64,000 nt of DNA from Hormiphora californensis (taxonomy: Eukaryota; Ctenophora; Tentaculata; Cydippida; Pleurobrachiidae): contig CM035357.1 in NCBI GenBank assembly GCA_020137815.1, positions 5,130,496 through 5,194,495 of the forward strand. The letters run 5' to 3'. Position 1 is the first letter of the stretch. Each line of letters begins with the position of its first letter. This document shows positions 55,137 to 64,000 of this stretch, one piece after another. The notes under the pieces were generated by a model. It worked only from the letters and a program-made list of their open reading frames with translations. It had not been told where the DNA came from and did not search any database. The position numbers and the translations under genes were made by a program.

Positions 55137-58100
55137 CGTGGTGGTTGCGAGGCATGGTGTTGGGGTAAACGAGCACAGCCACGAACACCTCAACTTGCCG
55201 CTCCAGGAGAGTTAACACTTTCGTTGCCTGGTGATAAGTTAGCTAGAATTCTTGTTAGGGACAGTTTCATTGCCTGTCTTGTCCTACAATCTACAGAATC
55301 GTGCATTGTGTTTCTCCACGAAGGTCAGCATCAACTACAGTCGACTATCCAACTGAAGTTGGACCCTGATTCTTGAGGGAAAGGGGGTTCGCCCGGTAAA
55401 TCGAGGTCCGACTGTACCTGCAGGTCCGTTGCCAGCTGAATGGGAAGGTGGGAAGAAAGGTAGATGGAACACGAGGGGATCAGGTTTAACTGCTCATTGT
55501 CTCCAGTATTACCTCCAGAGTTAGCCTCTTCAGCGCCGTTCTTCATTTTCCTGGATGAGGATGTGTAGGTGTTACAGGAGACATTGGTGATGACATCCCC
55601 TATTATATTATTAACGCAGTCACCCTACAGCGGGTCTAGTGTAGGGTGGACTGCGTCACCAACACAGGAGGACAAAGTGTTACTTGTTTGTTCAATCTGT
55701 GAGACAGGGTCGAGCAAGACAAGGTGTTACTTGTAGTTAGAGGAAGGGGCGGTAGGGTAGTGAGCTATCAACGGAGTTTACTCAGTTTGATAGTTTAAAA
55801 GTAAGTAGTCAGTTGATAGTACTCAGTTTGTGTTTAAAAGTAAGTTTCTCAGTTTGATAGTTTAAAAGTAAGTTATTTAGTGAGTTTGGCGGGTTTAGTT
55901 GTAAAGAGGGTTACGGACGTAAAACGAGGGTTAGAGAATCATTCTGAAGACTGTGTATCTGTACCAGCATGTAATACTGAACGAGAGAGTTAGCAGAGGT
56001 TCATAGTTATGTTCCTCCAGTACCGGATCACAACCCTGGGATTGTGAATGCGGAAGTAGAGAGTGGGTATTCCGTTAGAATCGTGTGGATCTCCTCTGTA
56101 TCATCCCTACATATCCAACCTGATTAAGGGGGGCACATTAGTGGGGGGCCACATTGCTGTAGAGGCCGGGGGTGCAAATGCCATGGACTTCATGGCGTGA
56201 ACTTCTGTAAACATATATTCGGGTGGCGGAGACTCATTTCAATTATGAGGAAGATGAAAGGTTTTATTATAAGACAGGGTAACAAGAGCTCTTAAGAGCT
56301 AGATGTGGTCCTCGTGACCTATAATTCCGGGGGAAAAACGGATCATGTTGAGATATTAAACGTTTTTATCTGTTAATACCTTCTGCTGCTCATCCTCAGT
56401 ATGAGCGGTGAACAGTTGCAACAATTGTTCCAGTTCAAGCTATCCACCACTGTTACACTGCAGACTCCCCTCATTGTCAAGTGCTGCACTCAGCTCACCC
56501 CCCTCCCACTCCACTCTCCCATCTCTTCAGAGAGTTTTCCCAGCCAGATCGGGACTATCTCCTTACTGACCTATAGATAGGATTTAGACTTTGAGGATGG
56601 AAACAGAATACTATAAAGATCGGAGGAAAGAGGGTAAACAGACCGGACAGAACCCTTTCCCGAGGATCTCAATAAATCAAGAATACAAATTCCAATGTAC
56701 CTGATAACTAACGCCCCTTTCCTCACACACTCCACCAACCCACTGGCTATCGGACATCCGCCCGGTCCTCTGTTGTCTTGTACGTCGACCGGGAGGATTG
56801 TGGAGATCGAGGGAGGTTAGGGGGTTCCTGGCGAGCGGTACCTGGAGAGAAGGAACAATTAGAAGGGGAAACAGTTTGGAACAGAGCATCATACAAATGG
56901 AACGTTAGGAATAATATGTTCATTCCAAGGAACCAATGAAGATTGAAGGTCCTTGCAAGGAATTAATTGTGCTGAGAAGAATGCCAAGGGTGTGGACTAC
57001 ACTTCCGGGGGAGACTCATGCGATGACGTCATTACTTCGTGACGTCATCACCTGAAAAGTTTTAGGAAGTTTTCCCGTTAATTACCACCATTCTGGAAAC
57101 TTACCACCAGGAACCGACCGAATCAGGAAATACTGGTCACTGATTGGCTGATAACCAGTCACGTGACCCAAATAACGAGTTCTGATGGTTGTTACTTGTT
57201 TCGGTCGGCTTTCCTACCACCATGGGGTTGGCACTCTGAGTTCGGGCAAGTTTTGAAATGACAATGTCAGGGCTTTCACGGGGTGTGTGGACCATCAATC
57301 AGCTCCCTCATTTACACTTTGAGTAGTTTAGCTGGAACCTGGCCCCATTGGAGGAAAGATAAGGGGTATAGAGGGGTGGAGAGGGGGGAGGAACTGGAGG
57401 ACCAGGGGGGACTCTTTGAGGGGGTAGAGGGAGTAAACTACTGGCGCTGTCACTTCTCACAGTCCACCATGGAGATCCATTTTAGTAGTAGCGTGACGGA
57501 CCTGCCCCTCGGATACACGGAGTTAGTTGACCAGTTACCCGCCCTCAAAAATCCTGTCGTACCACCATCCGGGCACACTTTTCGATCTGAAAAAGGGGGG
57601 GGGGATGGATGCAATTTCTAAATGGGGGGGGGGGGGTGGTTGGGTGCATGCAATTCCTCTTCTGAAGGGGGGGGGGGGGGGGGTGGTTGGGTGCAATTCT
57701 CTATCTGAATGGGGAGGGAACTTCTAGAATATAATCGGAGCGGGGAACTGGGGAGGGGATTAGGAACAATTCTAGAACTAGGGGAGCAGAGGGGGTGTGA
57801 TTGACACACTTCTCTATCTGTGGATTGGGAAATTCGGGAATAGGGGAGGGGGAGGATTCGAGACAATCTATAGAATAGGGGCGGGGAGATTTGAGACATG
57901 TAGAAACTGTGGGAATCGGGTAAGGGGGAACACTTTTTTAGGGTAATAATGAATGAAGTTAACCACCAACAGCCCCAAAATCACCATATTAACGTCACTT
58001 TGTGTCACCAACCTCCAATAAAACTTACAAACAACGGGTATGTATTGTTGGAGGGGGGGGGAAGTGTTACCTCGATTTTCTTGAGATATCCATTAGATGG

Positions 58101-59791
58101 TACAAAGCCAGCCTTCCCCTTGATCTTACCCCTTGGCCAACTGTTTATGGAGCTGGATTGGTGACCTGGGTATAGTAATGAATTGTAATGAACGATAGAG
58201 ATTGTGGCAGATTTAAACTAAAACACAAAATGATCACGGAAGTTAGAGATTAAAGTGGTTCAGTAATTAGTACCTCTACGACTTGCCCTTTTTGAAGCTG
58301 AGAAACGTGTTGTGAGAGAGTGAAGAAGTGTGGAGGGCAACGTACAGTCCCGCCATCCCATCAGCCTCTAAGGATGGAGTTATAGCAATAGGGAATTGGG
58401 TGTGTATAGGCACTAGGCAGTTAATTAGGAATGGGGTTAGTATTGGCCATAATTATTAGGAAATATCGAATTTAGGAACAACAGTTTAGGTGATAATCTC
58501 AGAGAGAATTTGCCAATGGATTAGGGGAAGCCTGCGGTTTCTGTAAAATATATCTGTCAGTGGGAATAAAGTTCAAGCTTGCTGGATTGTTACAATACAG
58601 CAAGCTTGACTTTATTCCAATACTATTGTAGCTCAAAAAGCCTGGGCAACAAATCTACATGTTGTTAAAGAGAGAGTAAAAATAGCGGACCAATACTGAT
58701 GGGTTGGTTGCACAACTGATGAGCACAAAACAGTTGTTGTTAGAATCAGGGGGGGAAAAACGGCAAACCGGAGAGGACAACAAGAACATTGGGACGCCGT
58801 GCCGGTCTGTGATGAAACAGCAATCCAGTGAACACGGGGAAGAGGTATAAGGATTTGAAATAATTCCAATTGTAGAGAATCATGCTATTAATCGAGGAGT
58901 GAACTTAATTTACTATGTTCAGACGAGCAAAAACTGCGGATAGAATGTAGACGAACAGTACTATGTCAAATTTAGCATGACCAGCCACTGAATTAGTAAT
59001 TTTCAATATGGGGTGTGTGTGTGTGGTGTGAAGTAGTACAAGAGGAAACATATCTAGAAAACTGGGGAATTGTGAAATGAAACAAAGAAACTAATTAATT
59101 ATGTGGAAAAATTATAGTATCTAGAGCAGAGGAAAGGAAGAAAGCGACGTATAAAGAGAGAGAGATAGAGAAAATAAAAAAGAGAGTGAGGATAAAGATG
59201 GAGAGAAAGAGATGGAAAGGCACTGATCTACAACTTATGATGGCTTACACAATTACTAATCGTATCGTAAACTGTTAAGCTAATAAACAAAAACTCAGGC
59301 GGGTTATGATGTGGAGTGATATGATATGTGTAACACTCATTACTGTAACAATAACATCATGTTACTAACATGTGTATGTAACAATAACATGTGTAACATG
59401 TACTTGGCCACGTACATGGACCACATGAGGTACATGAAAAAGTGCATGACTACAAAAAGCATCGTATATTGCAAGCTCCTACTTTTAGATATAGGAAGGA
59501 GAAATAGGGGCCCGAGAAATAATATAGTATGCCAAGAACTGCAGTTTGCCGGTCTATTACTCCCAGGAAAGTGCTTCTAGAATTGATGATTTATACCTAC
59601 CCCAGACCCCTATAATTATAATAGTCACAGATGATTTTCAAGTGATTCAACTTACCATGATCACGTCCCCCTCCAGGGTGAAGAAGGCTCAGAGATGAAG
59701 GAGTTGTAATTGTGTTGGCCCTACCCCTACTGGGGACAGGTGGTGGATGGTTGGAAGCTGGGGAGGCTGGTTTTGTGGACATTCTCCTCAC
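55137..59791 (-). pseudogene. Second, partial copy of SPIN90 (exons 1-10 only)
   Basis: Direct-orientation copy of 23310-30800. The same exon order is present: exon 10 at 55227-55137 (same 91 bp), exon 9 at 55550-55418, then copies of exons 8, 7 and 6 near 55960-56110, 56390-56575 and 56700-56840, exon 5 near 57210-57345, exon 4 near 57440-57585, exons 3 and 2 near 58075-58170 and 58270-58370, exon 1 at 59791 downward. The copy lacks exons 11-14. Exon 9 is 133 bp instead of 129, which breaks the frame, and single-base indels are scattered everywhere, in exons and introns alike. Exon 1 differs by loss of two Gly codons in frame. The indel pattern fits either a decaying pseudogene or a poorly polished haplotype copy. 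Confidence 0.85.
57109..57212 (-). mobile_element. hAT-type MITE copy in the second SPIN90 block
   Basis: Same insertion as 25423-25531 (same neighbours), so it predates the duplication. The exon-proximal target duplication is damaged (CCTACCACC instead of CTGCTTACCACC), which removes the GTAAG donor in this copy. Confidence 0.85.
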
Positions 59792-60605
59792 ATTCCTCCC
59801 TTGTATATTTCTATCTTCTAATCTTTCTATCGTTTTCTATCGTTTTTAATTAAAATCCCGCACAAAACAACATTTGCTAGCTAGAGAGAGAAGAGGGGGG
59901 TGTTAGTGTAATTGGGTAATGGTACAAGGGACCGGGGGTACTACTCAGTGCGACACGCAGTGTACACAAGCAACTGTGTAGAGAGAGGGAGATAGAGAGA
60001 GGGGGAGCCGGGAGAGACGGTTATGTAATAAAGTCGACCGTTAAAAAACACCACACTGGAAAGTGTGGGGAAATTAAACAAAAATTAATATATGGTAGGT
60101 TCAACACGTACAAAACAGGAAACATATCGTCCAACCCATACCCGAAAAAATACAAGCAAGAGTAGGGATCTGTGTTTGATTTCTGAAGCATAGATGGAGA
60201 GAATGAGAGAGAAAGAATGTGTGAGAGTCTAACCTAGTCTACTACCGGAGAGGACATATGATGGGGTACAAGAAGCAAATACAATGCTAGGAAACGCTTA
60301 GCACTTGCATTGTCTTGGTTTGCAGTACACAAAGTGTGTGTCTCTCTCACACTTTCTCTTTCACTTTCTCTTTCTCTCTCTCTCTCTCTCTTTCAGTCTC
60401 TTTCTCTTTTTCTCTCTCTCCCTTTCAAACTTCACAGCATTAGACGTTAGGTGGCAGCCCGCAGCTCACATAAATCTATCAATAGAGGTATAAACTACAA
60501 TAGCAGTGGAGAGACAAGTAGAAAATGCAAATTAGTTGTCGATAAATCGGCAAATAATAGATCTAGTAGAAGAAAGCTGAGAAGGCCGAAGGGAGATGCC
60601 CGCTC

Positions 60606-61082
60606 TCACAGTAACAACCCATTTTTCTTCTTATTTTTCCCCAGTTCTTCTTCGGTGTCTGTGCAGCGAGCCCACGTGAAGTCAGCGGTGAGGGAGCTGT
60701 CGGAACAGTGCTCTGAACCTATAAACAGTAGAGTATGTTATTGTCATGATATAATCGATATTTAAAATACAATGTTAACTCTAAAATAAAAAACTAGCAG
60801 TAGTAATTTAACTATTTGGCGCCACCAGACCCATTTTTACAGTGCGCTCAGTTTTGAAAGTGCGCTCAGGTTTGAAAGTGTGCACAGAACGGGTCGGCGC
60901 CGCCAGACAGACATTTAGCAACCTAGAAGTTAAATAATCACGTACCAGTACCTAGAATTAGAAACCAAACACATTTTCGAAATCACATACCAGTTTCCTC
61001 GTTATTCTGTAGATGGTGAAGGAGAAGAAGAGATCGAGCTGTAGCTCTCTGTTCATCTGTATGTTGGGGACAACGCAGTGAC
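60606..61082 (-). pseudogene. Second copy of the last two ATXN7L3 exons
   Basis: Exons 61082-60991 (92 bp) and 60718-60606 copy 32077-31986 and 31852-31737. In the first, the four coding differences (CGC TCC/CGA TCT, CAT/CAC, AAC/AAT) are all silent, and splice sites are intact; the second is three bases shorter with a changed KKK region. The rest of the gene, including the zinc finger, is missing, so no complete protein can be made here. Confidence 0.85.
60821..60911. mobile_element. MITE of the GGCGCC family
   Basis: Inverted ends TTTGGCGCCACCAGACCC and GGGTCGGCGCCGCCAGACAG around two copies of AGTGCGCTCAG. It lies in the second ATXN7L3 copy and is absent from the first. Confidence 0.65.
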
Positions 61083-61146
61083 CTGCAAAGTGCAAGAAAC
61101 AAACAGTGAATCCAAGCATTTGGTAGTTGTACATACATATTTTGGC

Positions 61147-63030
61147 ACTCTGATCGTTTCTCGTTTCCTGTGCTTCTAGTTCAGTACAAACACCACATTT
61201 TGTCACCGTTTCTTCCTTTAACATTCAAAAAATCACCCCACAGCCCTCCTCTACTCCCCAGTGGTCTCTACACAGCTTAGATAATGCCCAATGTGGTCCT
61301 GATAAGCTTAGAAATGGCTCATTTTCACTGAAAAAGATTCCCGAAAATTTCGAAACAAAGTCATTTTTGAAGTTTGCGATGCATTTATTTCCATTTTATT
61401 AAAAGTCCACTTTAAGTTGCTTGCGGAGGCCCGTACACATGGTTACCACTTCGTGACATACTTCCCGGAAGTCTCATTGCACTCTGATCGTTTCTCGTTT
61501 CATGTTGCTCTCGTTTCCTCAGTAACAAACACCACATTTTGTCACATGTTCTTCCTTTAACATTCAAAAATCACCCACAGCCCTCCTCCTACTCCCCAGT
61601 GGTCTCTACACAGCTTAGATAATGCCCAATGTGTCCCTGATAAGCTTAGAAATGGCTCATTTCACTGAAAAGAGTTCCCGAAAATTTCGAAAAAAAAAAA
61701 GCATTTTTTGAAGTTGCGATGCATTTTATTTCATTTTATTAAAAAGTCCACTTTTAAAGTTGCTTGCGGAGGCCCGTACACATGGTTACCACTTCGTGAC
61801 ATACTTCCCGGAAGTCTCATTGCACTCTGATCGTTTCTCGTTTCTGTTGCTCTCGTTTTCTCTCAGTACAAACACCACATTTTGTCACCTGTTTCTTCCT
61901 TTAACATTCAAAAATCACCCACAGCCCTCCTCTACTCCCAGTGGTCTCTACACAGCTTGATAATGCCCAATGTGTCCCTGATAAGCTTAGAAATGGCTCA
62001 TTTTCACTGAAAAAGATTCCCGAGAAATTTCGAAAAAAGTCATTTTTGAAGTTTGCGATGCTTTTATTCCATTTTTTTATTTAAAAGTCCATTTTAAAGT
62101 TGCTTGCGGAGGCCCGTACACATGGTTACCACTTCGTGACATACTTCCCGGAAGTCTCATTGCACTCTGATCGTTTTTCGTTTCCTGTTGCTCTCGTTTC
62201 TCTCAGTACAAACACCACATTTTGTCACCTGTTCTTCCTTTAACATTCAAAAATCACCACAGCCCTCCTTACTCCCAGTGGTCTCTACACAGTTAGATAA
62301 TGCCCAATGTGTCCCTGATAAGCTTAGAAATGGTCATTTCACTGAAAAAGATTCCCGAAAATTTCGAAAAAAGTCATTTTTGAAGTTTGCGATGCATTTT
62401 TATTTCCATTTATTTAAAAGTCCACTTTAAAGTTGCTGCGGAGGCCCCCGTACACATGGTTACCACTTCGTGACATACTTCCCGGAAGGTTCTCATTGCA
62501 CTCTGATCGTTTCTCGTTTCCTGGTGCTCTCGTTCTCTCAGTACAAACACCACATTTTGTCACTGTTCTTCCTTTAACATTCAAAAACTCACCCACAGCC
62601 CTCCTCCTACTCCCCAGTGGTCTCTACACAGCTTAGATAATGCCCAATGTGCCCTGATAAGCTTAGAAATGGCTCATTTCACTGAAAAAGATTCCGAAAA
62701 ATTTCGAAAAAGTCATTTTTTGAAGTTTGCGATGCATTTTATTTCCATTTTATTTAAAGTCCACTTTTAAAGTTGCTTGCGGAGGCCCGTACACATGGTT
62801 ACCCTTCGTGACATACTTCCCGGAAGTCTCATTGCACTCTGATCGTTTCTCGTTTCCTGTTGCTCTCGTTCTCTCAGTACAAACACCACATTTTGTCACC
62901 TGTTTCTTCCTTTAACATTCAAAAATCACCCACAGCCCTCCTCCATCCCCAGTGGTCTCTACACAGCTTAGATAATGCCCAATGGTGTCCCTGATAAGCT
63001 TAGAAATGGCCCATTTTCTACTGAAAAGGT
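61147..63030. repeat. Satellite array, about 338-bp unit, 5.5 copies
   Basis: CTCTGATCGTTTCTCG recurs at about 61147, 61485, 61825, 62166, 62500 and 62837. Units are highly similar but riddled with one-base indels. Each contains GTACACATGGTTACCACTTC and CAGTGGTCTCTACACAG. No conserved ORF across units. Confidence 0.93.
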
Positions 63031-63449
63031 AACCGAAAAATCCCACCCGCCCCCCCCCAGCCACCCCCTAAAATAGAGGCGTTTACTAAACAGCCCACTA
63101 CAGCGACAATCCTGTGTTTTGGTGCACTAAGGTCGCTTATCGCTGTAACAATTATCAATGATCCTATCTATGTTATCCGATTGTCTCTAGAACATATCAC
63201 ACTCTACATTGTACTGTCCTATGCCTTATTTGTGTTTGATGTCTTTTAATCTTAATCTCTACTGAAAATGGACACACTTCACATCTCATCACCAATTACG
63301 TCACGGTACCCATCAATCCATCAAGGTCGTAAGTTTGTCAGTCCGTTGTTATGTACAGTTGTATCCAAATTATGATCGTAGCCATTGAGAGATTTCTATT
63401 CTTATTCAGTTAGATCTTTAGCTAGCGCTGTTGACAGACCGTACTCACA

Positions 63450-63690
63450 ATGGAAAACGTTACCTTGATCCAGACCAAGTCCAAGACTTGCTACCTTGTT
63501 CCAAAATCATTCAAGACTACCACAAAGGCAAAACGTTACCTTGTTCCAGACAACAAAACTCAAGACACTCAAGGCAAATCGTTACCTCTGTTCCAGGACT
63601 AAACTAAACTCAAGACACTCTAAGGCAAAACGTTACCCGTGTCCAGACCTAAAACTAAAATCAAGACATCTCAAGGCAACAACAATGTAC
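63450..63690. repeat. Short tandem repeat, about 50-bp unit
   Basis: About five degenerate units with AAACGTTACCTTGTTCCAGA and ACTCAAGACACTCAAGGCA motifs. Confidence 0.8.
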
Positions 63691-64000
63691 CAGCTCCAGC
63701 TAATATAAACCTTAGGAATTTGATTTAGGCCAGGAGTAGTGTGATACCCCTGTCGACGTCGTGGCGGCTCACGCCGCTCGGGCGTCGACAGTGGTTGACC
63801 ACGGTCTTCCTGGAGGTCTGAAGTAAACATGCTTCGCATAAAACTGATTGGTGGGTGGCCTTGCACGGCGGAGGGGTGGACGTGCTGGGGCGCCTAATAA
63901 GCGTGCTCGGTGCGGCCGCCGCTACTTTCGGGCAGGTCACTCGCCAGACGCAGCAAGTACAAACAAACAAACAAACATACATATTTGTCGCAGGGTGCGC
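63691..64000. other. GC-rich tail, possibly part of a transposon
   Basis: Base composition rises sharply. An imperfect palindrome GTCGACG...CGTCGAC lies at about 63753-63790, and a (CAAA)n tract at 63960-63975. No gene or known element can be assigned before the window ends. Confidence 0.4.

Noticed and set aside
63725-63982. GC-rich ORFs near the right edge
   Set aside because: No recognisable domain or splice context; the region looks like truncated repetitive DNA.

Overview
This is a eukaryotic, animal-type scaffold segment: genes are split by short GT-AG introns, intergenic and intronic DNA is full of (GA/CT)n microsatellites and small transposons, and the recognisable proteins are metazoan families. 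The species cannot be named; an early-branching marine invertebrate such as a sponge or cnidarian is a guess. One scaffold gap of exactly 100 N lies at 16274-16373.

Layout. 352-3386 (+): 3' part of a CDC50/TMEM30 flippase subunit. 4237-11443 (+): FBXO30/FBXO40-type F-box protein, ten exons. 12421-14017 (+): Lys/Glu-rich protein with a possible thioredoxin-like core. 14190-16273: a second copy of introns and two exons of the F-box gene, running into the gap. 16626-22132 (+): unrecognised gene carrying a hAT-type MITE in one exon and a Penelope-like element (19486-21614) in its last intron. 22219-30732 (-): NCKIPSD/SPIN90-type gene with two SH3 domains. 31737-35348 (-): ATXN7L3/Sgf11 subunit of the SAGA deubiquitinase module, with an intronless papain-family protease (33054-34190, +) nested in one intron. 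37910-39017 (+): unrecognised four-exon gene. 39305-40870: 450-bp satellite. 42380-46692 (+): non-LTR retrotransposon with two long open ORFs. 48337-52619 (-): DNA primase small subunit PRIM1, whose 2.1-kb intron is full of inverted-repeat transposons. 53426-54569 (-): end of a small Cys-rich membrane protein. 54945-61082: second, indel-riddled copy of most of SPIN90 and the end of ATXN7L3. 61147-63030: about 338-bp satellite, then short tandem repeats and a GC-rich tail.

The exon models come from splice signals, reading-phase continuity and remembered family conservation; no alignment or RNA data was available. The genes do not form one pathway. The strongest themes are transposon activity at exon boundaries (a MITE whose target-site duplication copies a splice donor; a MITE read into an ORF), a Penelope-like element with paired hammerhead-like cores, an unusual multi-hairpin sequence at 9800-9985, and two large direct duplications that may be real or may be unmerged haplotypes.
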